Source: Leucobacter sp042726155 (GTDB lineage Bacteria; Actinomycetota; Actinomycetes; Actinomycetales; Microbacteriaceae). Taken from it: 64,000 nt of DNA. Each line of letters starts with the position of its first letter. Position 1 is the first letter of the stretch. The notes beneath the pieces are model-generated. The model did no database searches and was not told the DNA's origin. It saw only the letters and a list, made by a program, of their open reading frames with translations. The DNA lies in NCBI RefSeq assembly GCF_042726155.1, contig NZ_JBHXHV010000003.1, positions 434,001-498,000 on the forward strand, written 5' to 3'. Positions 16,366-25,764 of the stretch are shown piece by piece. Position numbers and translations under genes: made by a program.

Positions 16366-17697
16366 CTACGACGTGCCCCTCGTGATCCGGCGAATCTTTT
16401 CGAGGCGGTCGGAGACCTCACGCTCGTTGCCGTGCAGGGTCGGTTCGTAGTACACGCGATCGCGCAGCTCGTCCGGGAGATACTGCTGAGCGGAGACACC
16501 ACGAGGATCGTTGTGCGGAAAGCGATACCCCTTGCCGTGGCCCATGCGCTTCGCGCCGGGGTAATGCGCATCGCGGAGGTGCTTCGGTACGAGCCCGAAG
16601 CGGCCCGCCTTCACATCAGAGATTGCCGCGTCGATCGCGCTGATGACGGCGTTCGACTTCGGCGCCGTTGCAATGTAAATGGTCGCCTCCGCGAGCGGAA
16701 TGCGCGCCTCGGGTAACCCGATCAGCTGGGTTGCCTCTGCTGCGGCGACGGCAATCTGCAGCGCCTGCGGGTCTGCCATACCGACGTCTTCGGCCGCGTG
16801 CACCATGAGGCGGCGAGCGATAAACCGCGGATCTTCCCCGGCCTCGATCATCCGTGCGAGGTAGTGAATTGCGGCATCGGGATCGGATCCGCGCATCGAC
16901 TTAATGAACGCACTGATCACGTCGTAGTGCTGGTCGCCGTTCTTGTCATAGCGCAGGAGCGCTCGGTCAATCGACACCGACACCGTCTCGGCGGTGACGA
17001 CAGGCCGGTCGTCTCCCTCGGCACTCGCCAGCGCCGATGCGCCGGCAGCCTCGAGCCCCGTCAGTGCGCGTCGGGCGTCGCCGGAGGCGACCTGAACGAG
17101 CGCATCGAACGCATCGCCGGTCAGCGTGACGCGATCCGCCAGACCGCGCGGATCAGTGACGGCGCGCTCAAGCAAGCTGCGCAGATCCGGGTCGTTCAAG
17201 GGCTCGAGTGTCAGCAGCAGTGAGCGTGAGAGCAGCGGGCTAATCACCGAGAATGATGGATTCTCAGTGGTCGCCGCAACCAGAGTCACCCAGCCATTTT
17301 CAACACCGGGGAGCAGCGCGTCCTGCTGAGCCTTCGTGAACCGATGAATCTCGTCAAGGAAGAGCACTGTCGCGATGTTGTACAGGTCGCGGTCATTGAG
17401 CGCCCGCTCCATAACCGTGCGCACGTCTTTGATGCCGGCCGTGATGGCCGAGAGTTCAACGAATCTCCGCCCGCTGGAGTGCGCGATTGCCTGCGCGAGG
17501 GTCGTCTTGCCGGTGCCTGGAGGGCCCCACAAAATTACCGAAACGGCTCCCCCGCCGCCCGCGGCGTCGGCGGCGAGCGTGCGCAACGGAGAACCCGGCT
17601 TCAGAAGGTGCTGTTGGCCCACGACCTCATCCAGCGATTGCGGTCGCATCCGGACCGCAAGCGGTGCCGTGTTCGCGGGCGCAGGTCTCGAATCCAC
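16366..17697 (-). CDS. rarA: Replication-associated recombination protein A (MgsA/RarA)
   Basis: RarA (443 residues from this start) is an AAA+ ATPase related to clamp loaders and RuvB that acts at stalled replication forks. Visible motifs are ERMRP-like VRMRPQSLDEVVGQQHLL, Walker A GPPGTGKT at 58-65, Walker B FLDEIHRF, sensor-1 AATTENPSF and the C-terminal MGHGKGYRFPHN signature. The frame continues upstream to 17832. The GTG at 17697 is preferred because TACGAT stands 6 nt before it (leaderless), and the protein then has the usual family length. It is divergent from the DUF349 gene. Confidence 0.95.
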   Translation of the reverse strand: MDSRPAPANTAPLAVRMRPQSLDEVVGQQHLLKPGSPLRTLAADAAGGGGAVSVILWGPPGTGKTTLAQAIAHSSGRRFVELSAITAGIKDVRTVMERALNDRDLYNIATVLFLDEIHRFTKAQQDALLPGVENGWVTLVAATTENPSFSVISPLLSRSLLLTLEPLNDPDLRSLLERAVTDPRGLADRVTLTGDAFDALVQVASGDARRALTGLEAAGASALASAEGDDRPVVTAETVSVSIDRALLRYDKNGDQHYDVISAFIKSMRGSDPDAAIHYLARMIEAGEDPRFIARRLMVHAAEDVGMADPQALQIAVAAAEATQLIGLPEARIPLAEATIYIATAPKSNAVISAIDAAISDVKAGRFGLVPKHLRDAHYPGAKRMGHGKGYRFPHNDPRGVSAQQYLPDELRDRVYYEPTLHGNEREVSDRLEKIRRITRGTS

Positions 17698-17709
17698 ATC
17701 ACCATCGTA
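17698..17709 (-). promoter_or_regulatory. rarA -10 element, leaderless spacing
   Basis: On the minus strand TACGAT (17704-17709) is followed by six bases and then the GTG at 17697. It defines the chosen start. Confidence 0.55.
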
Positions 17710-17815
17710 TCGACCGCCAATCACCGAGTTCTCAGCCGCGCACTGTGGCATAGTGGTGGTGACTATTCCGTCCGGTCGGTGCGCCGACCCCACAACACGA
17801 CAGGTGAGCACAATC

Positions 17816-19051
17816 GTGAGCGAAGCGAGCAACGAAACGTCCTGGGGACGAGTCGACGAGGACCGTACCGTTTACGTGCGTGAGGGCGACACCGAACGCG
17901 TCGTTGGGTCGTTCCCCGATGGCACGCCCGAAGAGGCGCTCGCCTACTTCACCCGCAAGTTCTCGGACCTCGCAGGCCAGATCACGCTGCTCGAGGCCCG
18001 CATTGCGCGCGGCACGGCCGACGCATCGGCGGCTGACACGGTCGCCAAGCTCCGCGAGCAGCTCGTAGAGCCCGCGGCGGTGGGCAATATTGCGGCGCTG
18101 CGCGAGCGCGTCGAGAAGCTCGGTGAGAAGACCGCCGAACTGAGCGAGAAGCAAAACGCCGAGCGTGAGGCCGCGCGCCAGGAGGCAGTAGCCCAGCGCG
18201 AGACCATCGCCGTCGAGGCGGAGCGTCTAGCCAGTCAGCCAGAGGCATCGATTCGCTGGAAGGACACGAGCCTCGCGTTCGAACAGCTCTTCACTGATTG
18301 GCAGACTGCACAGCGCTCTGGCCCTCAGATCCCGAAGGCGCAGGCCGATGCTCTGTGGAAGCGCTTCCGCTCCGCACGCCAGACGTTTGATTCGGCACGT
18401 CGTTCGCACTTCGCTCAGATGGACGCGACTAACAAAGACGTGAAGCAGCGCAAGGAGCGCATCATCGCTTCGGCTGAGGCACTCGCACCGCGCGGTGTCG
18501 AGGGGATTCCGGCCTACCGGGCGCTGCTCGACGAGTGGAAGGCCGCAGGTCGCGCCAGCCGCAAACTTGACGACCAGCTCTGGGCGCGCTTCAAGGCAGC
18601 CGGCGATCTGCTCTATGAAGCGAAGGCCGCAGAAGCTGCTCTGACAAACGAAGAGTACGCCGAGAACCTCGCCGCGAAGCAGGCGCTGCTCGACGAGGCC
18701 GAACCGATCTTGCAGATCACCGAGCACGCTGCGGCACGCAAGCAGCTCACCGCGATTCAACTGCGCTGGGACGAACTCGGCCGCGTGCCGCGTGAGGCGC
18801 TGCGTGAGACCGAAGCGCGCCTTCGCAAGATCGAAGATCATGTGAAGCATCTCGAAGAAGATCACTGGAGCAAGTCGAATCCCGAGACAAAGGCCCGCAG
18901 CGAGGGCCTCCGCGGCCAGCTCGAGTCGTCGATCGCGGAACTTACCGCAGAGCTTGAAGCGGCAAAGTCGGATGGCAACGCGCGCAAGGCAAAGGACGCT
19001 GAAGAAAAGCTCGCCACGCAGCAGTCGTGGCTTGCCGCCATCGGAGACTGA
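17816..19051 (+). CDS. DUF349 coiled-coil protein
   Basis: The 411-residue protein is built from repeated DUF349 helical-bundle units. The characteristic segments W(X)6-8 A(X)n...LWKRFRSARQTFDSAR, LLDEWKAAGRAS...LWARFKAAGDLLYEAK and IQLRWDELGRVPREALRETEARLRKIE recur about every 80-90 residues. Coiled coils lie before (residues 40-140) and at the C-terminal end. Actinobacterial members are found next to rarA and relA. The molecular role is not settled; Gram-negative homologues (YicC-unrelated, YhbY-unrelated) give no help. The GTG start is preceded by AGGTGAG, and a CATAGT element at 17749-17754 is a candidate -10. Confidence 0.85.
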   Translation: MSEASNETSWGRVDEDRTVYVREGDTERVVGSFPDGTPEEALAYFTRKFSDLAGQITLLEARIARGTADASAADTVAKLREQLVEPAAVGNIAALRERVEKLGEKTAELSEKQNAEREAARQEAVAQRETIAVEAERLASQPEASIRWKDTSLAFEQLFTDWQTAQRSGPQIPKAQADALWKRFRSARQTFDSARRSHFAQMDATNKDVKQRKERIIASAEALAPRGVEGIPAYRALLDEWKAAGRASRKLDDQLWARFKAAGDLLYEAKAAEAALTNEEYAENLAAKQALLDEAEPILQITEHAAARKQLTAIQLRWDELGRVPREALRETEARLRKIEDHVKHLEEDHWSKSNPETKARSEGLRGQLESSIAELTAELEAAKSDGNARKAKDAEEKLATQQSWLAAIGD

Positions 19052-19121
19052 CTTCGCCGGCCGCTCACCACTCGGCCTCTGACGACCTCTGAGCAAGTTA
19101 TCCACAGATTGAACCGCACCT

Positions 19122-19172
19122 GAATCGGGCGAGTCGGCTTCCTCCACACTGGAAGCATGACTCGCCCGATTC
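19122..19172. promoter_or_regulatory. Long inverted repeat spanning the start codon
   Basis: Perfect 14-bp arms at 19122-19135 and 19159-19172 flank a second pair, GCTTCC (19137-19142) and GGAAGC (19151-19156), around an 8-nt loop. The ATG at 19157 lies between the two right-hand arms. In RNA read from the DUF349 gene it would form a strong hairpin followed by TTCTTGG, so it may terminate that transcript. As DNA it could be an operator for the downstream gene. Confidence 0.7.
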
Positions 19173-19804
19173 TTGGTTCTGCGCACGAACGCGATGCCGG
19201 TCACCCGGGCGGCGGCGCTGCGCGAAATTCTCCCGGCGAACTCGCGGGTATCGCGTTTCCCGCTGCGCGGCGACCACGGCTCGTGCTCCCCGCCATCGAT
19301 GAATGGCCCGAAGCAGTGCGGTCGGCAGAACGAATTCGCGGCAGCCTCGTCGCGTGCGGGCCTGGGATGCGGCCGGTTGGTTGGCCCGAAACTCCACGAG
19401 TACGGCTCGCGGCGCTCGCACCATGGCTGGGCACGCGCTATGTCGCCATCCGGCTAACGGCCGCGTGGGTCTGGGGCGCGGCCAAGCACCCGGGGTCACC
19501 GATCGAGTGTTCGACGCACGGCCGCAAACGCGCGCCGTCGTTCACGTCACCGGGTCTCACGGTCTACGAGCACATGCTCACGAGCGATGACATTTGCCGC
19601 ATTGGCGTCCAGTGCGTCACCACGCCAACGCGCACGCTGTGCGACCTGCTGAGATCGGCAGCGCCGCATCACATCACTGAACGCGTCGCCTGCCGACTGC
19701 TACTGGCGCGTCATCCCGGCGGCCGTGCCGCGGTGCACATGGCGCTCAATACCGGTGCACGCCGGTATCGCCGCATCGCGACGGCCCGGTTGCGCGAATT
19801 ATGA
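19157..19804 (+). CDS. AbiEi antitoxin-like protein
   Basis: The 215-residue protein resembles the central/C-terminal part of type IV antitoxin AbiEi family proteins that are widespread in Microbacteriaceae. Segments matching the family are WLGTRYVAIRLTAAWVWGAAKHPGSP, the LTSDDICRIGVQCVTTPTRTLCDLLR motif and the final RVACRLLLARHPGG helix. No AbiEii-type nucleotidyltransferase toxin is nearby, so a toxin-antitoxin role is unsupported. CACACT 6 nt before the ATG may be a weak -10. The first five codons form one arm of a 14-bp inverted repeat. The gene converges on relA with a 35-bp gap. Confidence 0.7.
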   Translation: MTRPILGSAHERDAGHPGGGAARNSPGELAGIAFPAARRPRLVLPAIDEWPEAVRSAERIRGSLVACGPGMRPVGWPETPRVRLAALAPWLGTRYVAIRLTAAWVWGAAKHPGSPIECSTHGRKRAPSFTSPGLTVYEHMLTSDDICRIGVQCVTTPTRTLCDLLRSAAPHHITERVACRLLLARHPGGRAAVHMALNTGARRYRRIATARLREL

Positions 19805-19839
19805 TCGGCCCGCGCAACCCGGCACGCATCGGCTCCGCG

Positions 19840-22086
19840 CTAATTGGTGATGCGATAGACGTCGTACACACCGTCAATGCGGCGCACGGCGTTCAGCACG
19901 TGGTCCAGGTGCGTCGCATTCGCCATTTCAAACACGAATCGGCTGATCGCGAGACGCGAGGTGGACGTGTTGACCGACGCCGACAAAATGTTGACGTGGT
20001 GTTCCGACAGCGTCCGTGTGACATCGGAGAGCAACCCAGAGCGGTCGAGGGCCTCCACTTGAATCTGCACCAGGAACACGCTCTTCGAGGTTGGCGCCCA
20101 CTCGACGCCGACCACGCGGTCCTCCTGCGAGCGAAGGTTGATGAAGTTATGGCAGTCGACCCGGTGCACCGAGACGCCCTGCCCCTTCGTCACAAACCCC
20201 AAGATTTCGTCGCCGGGCACCGGGGTGCAACACTTCGCAAGCTTCGCGAGAACATCCGAAGCGCCCGAGACGATGACGCCGCTCGAGTCCGTGCTGCGTG
20301 GAGCACGCGGGGCCTCGATGATCGGCATCGACGACAGCGCCGGCTCCGTCGATACCTGCTCGTCGAATACGAGCGCGGTGACCTTCTCGACGACCGACTG
20401 TGCCGAGACGTGTCCCTCACCGACTGCCGCGTAGAGCGCCGTCACGTCGAGGTAGCGCAGCTGCAGCGCGATCTGCTGCAGCGCCGAGGAATTCATGACC
20501 CTGTGCAGCGGCAGACCCTGCTTGCGCAGCGCCTTCGCGATCTCAACCTTGCCGGTCTCTGCCGCCTCTTCGCGACGCTCCTTCGTGAACCACTGCCGAA
20601 TCTTATTCTGCGCGCGCTTGCTCTTGACGAACGCGAGCCAATCTTGGTTCGGCCCAGCGTTCGGATCCTTGGACGTGAACACCTCGACCACGTCACCGTT
20701 TTGCAGCGCTGTCTCGAGCGGCACGAGACGGCCGTTCACGCGGGCGCCCATGGTGCGGTGGCCTACCTCGGTGTGCACCGCGTACGCAAAGTCGACGGTA
20801 GTGCCGCCCGCCGGCAACCCGATCACGCGGCCCTTCGGGGTAAACACGTAGACCTCTTTGGCGCCGATTTCATACCGGAGCGCGTCAAGGAACTCACTCG
20901 GATCTTCGGTCTCCGCCTGCCAGTCAGAGATGTGGGCAAGCCAGGCCATGTCGTTCGACGACTGATTCTGGCCCTGCTGCCGCTGCTTATACTTCCAGTG
21001 CGCCGCGACACCGTACTCGGCTCGCTGGTGCATTTCAACGGTGCGAATCTGAATCTCAACCGCACGACCGTCGGGGCCGATCACGGTCGTGTGCAGCGAC
21101 TGATACAGATTGAATTTGGGCGTCGCGATGTAGTCCTTGAACCGGCCCGGTACCGGCGTCCAGCGCGCGTGCACGGCGCCGAGTACCGCGTAACAATCCC
21201 GAATCGACGTCACGAGTACGCGGATGCCGACGAGGTCATAGATCTCGTCGAAGTCCCGGCCGCGCACGATCATCTTCTGATAAATCGAGTACAGCTCTTT
21301 CGGGCGGCCCGTGACTTCGCCACGAATTTTCGCCTCGCGAAGATCGCCCTCGATCGAGCCAATCACCGTACCGACGAGTTCGTCCCGCTGCGGGTTACGC
21401 TGCGCAACGAGGTTCTGAATCTCCGCGTAAAGCTTGGGCTTCAATACTGCAAATGACAGGTCCTCAAGTTCCGTCTTCATCGACTGGATACCGAGGCGGT
21501 GCGCCAACGGCGCATAAATCTCAATGGTCTCTTGTGCCTTGCGCTTCGCCGATTCACTCGACACGAAGCCCCACGTCCGCGCATTGTGCAGCCGGTCGGC
21601 GAGCTTGATCACGAGCACCCTGATGTCCTTAGACATCGCGACAACCATTTTGCGCACGGTCTCGGCCTGGGCCGAGTCGCCGTACTTGACCTTATCGAGC
21701 TTCGTGACGCCGTCCACCAGCATCGCGATCTCCTCGCCAAACTCCTCAGTGAGCTGGTCGAGAGTGTACTCAGTGTCCTCCACCGTGTCGTGGAGCAGCG
21801 CCGCGGCGATGACGACAGGGGCGATCCCGAGTTCCGCAAGGATCTGCGCGACCGCAATCGGGTGCGTAATATACGGCTCGCCGCTCCGGCGCTTCTGACC
21901 GCGGTGCGCACGCTCGGCAACGGCGTACGCCCGCTCGATGATCGAGAGGTCTGCACGAGGATGGTTGCCACGCACCGTACGCACCAGCTGATCGACGGCA
22001 CCCGGGGCGCTGCCGCGGGAGAAAATTCGCGGAACGAGGCGTCGGAGCGCGGTTGTTCCACTGGCAGTCGTGTCTTGAGTTGCCAC
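19840..22086 (-). CDS. relA: Bifunctional (p)ppGpp synthetase/hydrolase RelA/SpoT
   Basis: The 748-residue Rel enzyme makes and degrades (p)ppGpp in the stringent response. The HD hydrolase domain has His75 (THPIAVA) and HD at 99-100 (LLHDTVED), so hydrolase activity is probably intact. The synthetase domain has the FKDYIATPKFNLYQSLHT signature. TGS (VFTPKGRVIGLPAGGTTVDFAYAVH), a zinc-finger/helical region (AKCCTPVPGD) and a C-terminal ACT domain follow. A strong GGGAGGTGATCC Shine-Dalgarno precedes the ATG. The secF terminator lies just upstream, so relA probably has its own promoter. Confidence 0.97.
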   Translation of the reverse strand: MATQDTTASGTTALRRLVPRIFSRGSAPGAVDQLVRTVRGNHPRADLSIIERAYAVAERAHRGQKRRSGEPYITHPIAVAQILAELGIAPVVIAAALLHDTVEDTEYTLDQLTEEFGEEIAMLVDGVTKLDKVKYGDSAQAETVRKMVVAMSKDIRVLVIKLADRLHNARTWGFVSSESAKRKAQETIEIYAPLAHRLGIQSMKTELEDLSFAVLKPKLYAEIQNLVAQRNPQRDELVGTVIGSIEGDLREAKIRGEVTGRPKELYSIYQKMIVRGRDFDEIYDLVGIRVLVTSIRDCYAVLGAVHARWTPVPGRFKDYIATPKFNLYQSLHTTVIGPDGRAVEIQIRTVEMHQRAEYGVAAHWKYKQRQQGQNQSSNDMAWLAHISDWQAETEDPSEFLDALRYEIGAKEVYVFTPKGRVIGLPAGGTTVDFAYAVHTEVGHRTMGARVNGRLVPLETALQNGDVVEVFTSKDPNAGPNQDWLAFVKSKRAQNKIRQWFTKERREEAAETGKVEIAKALRKQGLPLHRVMNSSALQQIALQLRYLDVTALYAAVGEGHVSAQSVVEKVTALVFDEQVSTEPALSSMPIIEAPRAPRSTDSSGVIVSGASDVLAKLAKCCTPVPGDEILGFVTKGQGVSVHRVDCHNFINLRSQEDRVVGVEWAPTSKSVFLVQIQVEALDRSGLLSDVTRTLSEHHVNILSASVNTSTSRLAISRFVFEMANATHLDHVLNAVRRIDGVYDVYRITN

Positions 22087-22197
22087 GGATCACCTCCCTA
22101 GATTGATTGAACGCTACACCCCGCGTGAGGCCCGGAGCAAAATGAGCGAAGCCTCAGCGCGGTCGGGACGACGCTGAACTCCGCGCGGATATAGAAA

Positions 22198-22239
22198 AGG
22201 GCCGCCAAGACGTCGACCAGCGACGCTCCTGACGGCCCT
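22198..22239 (-). terminator. Terminator after secF
   Basis: AGGGCCG/CGGCCCT arms (22198-22204 and 22233-22239) enclose an inner CGTCG/CGACG stem. On the minus strand the structure is followed by TTTTCTAT. It ends the yajC-secD-secF transcript before relA. Confidence 0.8.
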
Positions 22240-22250
22240 CACCACGGGGA

Positions 22251-23315
22251 TCAGCGAGCAGACTTCCCGAGCTCCGAGGTAGCAGTAGTTTCTACCTCAG
22301 TGTCATCAGTGTCAGCACCGGCTGCGTTCGCACGCGACCGGGTGCGCAGCACCTTCGCGTCGCGCTTCTTGATGCCCTCTTCGCCCTCGCGCAGCTGGGC
22401 ATACGCCGGAGCCGCGATGAAGATCGTCGAGTACGCCCCGACCAAGATGCCGATGAAGAGCGCCAGCGAGATGTCGCGCAGGGTGCCTGCGCCCAGCACG
22501 AATGCACCGATGAACAGAATCGAGCCGACCGGCAACAGTGCCACGATCGAAGTGTTGATCGAGCGCACAAGTGTCTGATTCACGCCCAGGTTCACTGACT
22601 CCGCGAAGGTGCGCCGATCGTTCAGCTCACCGGGCACGGTATTCTCACGTATCTTGTCAAATACCACGACGGTGTCATACAGCGAATAGCCGAGAATCGT
22701 CAGGAAGCCGATCATGGCTGCCGGAGTGATCTCGAAGCCGGAGATGCCGTAAATACCCGCGGTAACCACGAGGTCGTGCAGCAGCGCGATAATCGCGGCA
22801 ATCGACATCTTCCACGTTCTAAAGTAGAGCGCCATCACGAGCGCCGCGAACAAGATGAACACGAACAGCGCGATAATCGCCTGACGAGTGATGTCTTTAC
22901 CCCAGGCAGGCCCGATGTACGAGGTGGTCACCTCGTCTACAGACACGCCGTAACTATCAGCGATGGCCGCCGCAACCTTACGGTTCTCGGAATCGTTGAG
23001 CGCTTCGGTCTGCACGCGGATGTCCGTCGGCCCGAGCTGCGAGACACGCGGAGCACTATTCGGCAGGGCCTCGCTCACGGCGGCCTCGGCAACGGCCGGG
23101 TCGCGATCTTGCCCCTCGGAGAGGTGCACCTGGAACTGGCTTCCACCAGTGAACTCAATGCCAAAGGTGAAGCCGCCACGCAGCATCGGCCCGGCGATCG
23201 AAATGATGATCAGAATGACCGAGACGAGATACCACGTCTTACGTCGACCGATGAAGTTGATCGACTTCTCACCGGTATAGAGCGCGTTGCCGAAGTCGGC
23301 GAATGAGCGAGCCAT
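22251..23315 (-). CDS. secF: Protein translocase subunit SecF
   Basis: SecF (354 residues) works with SecD as a proton-driven auxiliary of the SecYEG translocon, helping release and folding of exported proteins. It has six predicted membrane segments: one at the N-terminus (about residues 28-47), a periplasmic P1-like domain, and a cluster of five in the C-terminal half. The conserved region is MIGFLTILGYSLYDTVVVFDKIREN. A charged C-terminal tail of about 50 residues follows. It starts 2 bp after the secD stop, and a terminator follows its own stop. Confidence 0.97.
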   Translation of the reverse strand: MARSFADFGNALYTGEKSINFIGRRKTWYLVSVILIIISIAGPMLRGGFTFGIEFTGGSQFQVHLSEGQDRDPAVAEAAVSEALPNSAPRVSQLGPTDIRVQTEALNDSENRKVAAAIADSYGVSVDEVTTSYIGPAWGKDITRQAIIALFVFILFAALVMALYFRTWKMSIAAIIALLHDLVVTAGIYGISGFEITPAAMIGFLTILGYSLYDTVVVFDKIRENTVPGELNDRRTFAESVNLGVNQTLVRSINTSIVALLPVGSILFIGAFVLGAGTLRDISLALFIGILVGAYSTIFIAAPAYAQLREGEEGIKKRDAKVLRTRSRANAAGADTDDTEVETTATSELGKSAR

Positions 23316-23317
23316 GG

Positions 23318-25087
23318 TCAGCTCTCCTTTCCGGTGGACGCATCAGCCGCGACGGCCTTGCGCTCGGCGATGGTCTGTCGGCGCGCCGCCTCGCCCTGGC
23401 TGCGGGCAGTCTTCTTACCAGCGCCTCGTGTCGCCACGACCGGCTCGCGGAACTGCATGCGCCCCCGGTACACGGCACCAAGCTTGGTTGGATCGAGACC
23501 GGATGCCGGGTGCCCTCCCTGGTAGAAGCGTGTGCGAGCAAGGAGCGTCATCATCGGGTGCGTAAACAGTGCGACTACGATGACATCGACGAGCGTGGTC
23601 AACCCGAGCGTGAACGCAAAGCCCTTCACACTGCCGACGGCGAGGATGAAGAGAATAACGGCTGCGAGGAAGTTCACGCCGTCAGACGCGAGCACCGTGC
23701 GGAAGGCGCGCTTCCAGCCGTGTTCGACCGCACTCTCGATCGAGAACCCGTCGCGAAGCGCGTCTCGAATTCTCTCGAAATACACGATGAACGAGTCGGC
23801 GGTGAAGCCCACCGCTACGATGATGCCGGCGACGCCGGCGAGCGACAATCGGTAGCCCTGACGCCACGAGAAGAATGTCAGCAACAGGTACGTCAAGATG
23901 CCAGCAATCACCAGTGAGGCGATCGTCAGCGAACCAAGGGCGCGGTACTGGAATGCCGAGTACACGACGACGAGCAACAAGCCGATCAGGCCCGCGAGCA
24001 GGCCCGCGGCGAGCTGGCTCGTACCGAGAGTTGCCGAGATATCTTCCTGGCTCTGCACGGTGAAGTCGATGGGCAGCGCGCCGAACTTCAGCTGATCGGC
24101 GAGCGCAGCTGCCGACTCCTGCGTGAACTGGCCGCTGATGGAGGGGCGTCCGTCGAGAATCTGTGCCTGCATTGTCGGCGCCGAGAGCACACGACCATCG
24201 AGTACGAACGCGAACTGGTTTTGCGGCTCAGCGGCTCCAAAGAGCCGCGTGCTGATCTTGCCGAAGGTCTCGGTGCCCTTCTTGTTCATAATGATCTGAA
24301 CGACCCACTCACCGGTCGACGCACCGGTGGAGGTCGTACCGACCTGCGCAGTTGCGTCGGTGATGACGGAGCCATCGAGCTCAACCGGGCCCAGAATGTA
24401 CTTCGCGGCGCCGCTGTCGTCACAGGTGATGAGCGGGCGGTCGGCGGGCGCATCCCCCGCGTCGAGCGCCGAGTCCGAGTCGCAGGTGAATGCGTCGAAC
24501 TTGGCCTGGAGTGCCGGAGTGATCCAGGCGAGGTCCCCCGCACTGTCGGGAATCTTCTCAGGGTCGAGGTTTTCGTCGCTCGCAGCGGCCGCATCGGCCT
24601 TCGCCTTTGCCTCTGACTCAGCCTTGGTCTCAGCATCGGTCTTTGCCGTGTCGTCGGCCTTGTCGTCCGTCGTCGCTGAATCGAGCTTCGCACCGATGCC
24701 ATACGTCAACACGGGGCGGAAGTCGAGTTTCGCTGAAGCCTCAATGCGTTGCAGCGTGGCCTCGTCGGCCTTGCCAGGAATCGACACGGAGATGTGCTGA
24801 TTGCCCTGCGTCGTGATCTCGGCCTCGGAGACGCCCGCAGCGTCGACGCGCTGGCGAATGATGGAGACCGCTTGCTGCAGTTGATCGCCGGCGACGGCTT
24901 CGCCATCGGTCTGCTCGGCGGCGAGCAGAATCTGCGTTCCGCCCTGCAGATCAAGCGCAAGTTTCGGGGTCCAAGTGGCGTCGCTTCTCATGACGCCATA
25001 CGTGATCAAACCGGCGAGCCCGACGATGAAGACCAACAGGAAAATGAGGGAACGACGGGCCCTCCGGACGGCGGGTGAAGACGCCAA
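23318..25087 (-). CDS. secD: Protein translocase subunit SecD
   Basis: SecD (589 residues) partners SecF. It has an N-terminal membrane helix (about residues 13-32), a large extracellular domain starting with LALDLQGGTQILLAAEQ, and five C-terminal membrane segments including AVGFTADSFIVYFERIRDALR. An Ala/Asp/Lys-rich low-complexity insert at about residues 140-175 extends the first extracellular domain. The start codon is a TTG at 25087 with GAGAAAG upstream. No ATG or GTG precedes the first membrane helix, so TTG is the best choice. The basic C-terminal tail of about 55 residues is variable in the family. Confidence 0.96.
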   Translation of the reverse strand: MASSPAVRRARRSLIFLLVFIVGLAGLITYGVMRSDATWTPKLALDLQGGTQILLAAEQTDGEAVAGDQLQQAVSIIRQRVDAAGVSEAEITTQGNQHISVSIPGKADEATLQRIEASAKLDFRPVLTYGIGAKLDSATTDDKADDTAKTDAETKAESEAKAKADAAAASDENLDPEKIPDSAGDLAWITPALQAKFDAFTCDSDSALDAGDAPADRPLITCDDSGAAKYILGPVELDGSVITDATAQVGTTSTGASTGEWVVQIIMNKKGTETFGKISTRLFGAAEPQNQFAFVLDGRVLSAPTMQAQILDGRPSISGQFTQESAAALADQLKFGALPIDFTVQSQEDISATLGTSQLAAGLLAGLIGLLLVVVYSAFQYRALGSLTIASLVIAGILTYLLLTFFSWRQGYRLSLAGVAGIIVAVGFTADSFIVYFERIRDALRDGFSIESAVEHGWKRAFRTVLASDGVNFLAAVILFILAVGSVKGFAFTLGLTTLVDVIVVALFTHPMMTLLARTRFYQGGHPASGLDPTKLGAVYRGRMQFREPVVATRGAGKKTARSQGEAARRQTIAERKAVAADASTGKES

Positions 25088-25148
25088 GACAGACTGCTTT
25101 CTCTAAACGGGAGAGGGTGTGGCCGCGGTCGAAACCGCGGCCACGGGA

Positions 25149-25655
25149 TCAAGCCTTAGGGGCTGAACCGTTTCCCTGCTCATCGACGTCGGTGTTGTCG
25201 CCGCCATCGCGGCTCGGATCGACTTCAGCAGTGAACGGATCGTTGTGCACGTCGTTCGAGCCGTCGAGCGGCGCGGCGTCGCTTGCCGGCGCGGCAGCGG
25301 TGCCCGCAGCACCGGCTGCGCCGAGACGCTCGCCGAACGCAGGATCGTCGTCGGGAGCGAGCTCAGGGGCGGCGTCTTCGACGGGAGCGTCAGACGGCGT
25401 GACGACCTGAGTGACCGCGTTGCGGTGCACCACGAGTGTCGACGAACCGCTGCGCAGCGTGACCTTGTTGTTCTCCTCATCGATCGAATCGATCGTTCCG
25501 AAGATGCCAGACTGCAGCATGACCTCAGCACCTGGGCGGACGCTGCTCTGCAGCTCTTGCTGAGCAGCCTGCCGCTTCTTGCCGTTCCGGAACATGAAGA
25601 AGATCAACAGCGCGATCAGCGCAAACATCACAATAGTGATCGGGTCCAGAGCCAC
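25149..25655 (-). CDS. yajC: Preprotein translocase subunit YajC
   Basis: YajC (168 residues) is a small SecDF-associated membrane protein. One helix at about residues 6-21 (ITIVMFALIALLIFFMF) is followed by the conserved SSVRPGAEVMLQSGIFGTIDSIDEENNKV stretch. An acidic, low-complexity tail from about residue 85 makes it longer than the E. coli protein (110). GTG start with AAAGGA 5 nt upstream. A TAAACT element about 70 nt upstream on the minus strand is a candidate -10, so the yajC-secD-secF unit may have its own promoter. Confidence 0.95.
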   Translation of the reverse strand: MALDPITIVMFALIALLIFFMFRNGKKRQAAQQELQSSVRPGAEVMLQSGIFGTIDSIDEENNKVTLRSGSSTLVVHRNAVTQVVTPSDAPVEDAAPELAPDDDPAFGERLGAAGAAGTAAAPASDAAPLDGSNDVHNDPFTAEVDPSRDGGDNTDVDEQGNGSAPKA

Positions 25656-25764
25656 AGTGGTCCTTTCAACAGGCGAACGTGCGCCTCTCGTGAGACACAG
25701 ATTGGACCAGTTTAACGGGTTGCCGCTGTGAATGCTCCCGACCGCGCCAAGTTACAACTTCAGA

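Noticed and set aside
19801..21456. 551-codon open frame on the plus strand
   Set aside because: It lies antisense to relA, whose motifs are complete. The product is Arg/His-rich without recognisable domains, as expected for a GC-rich shadow frame.
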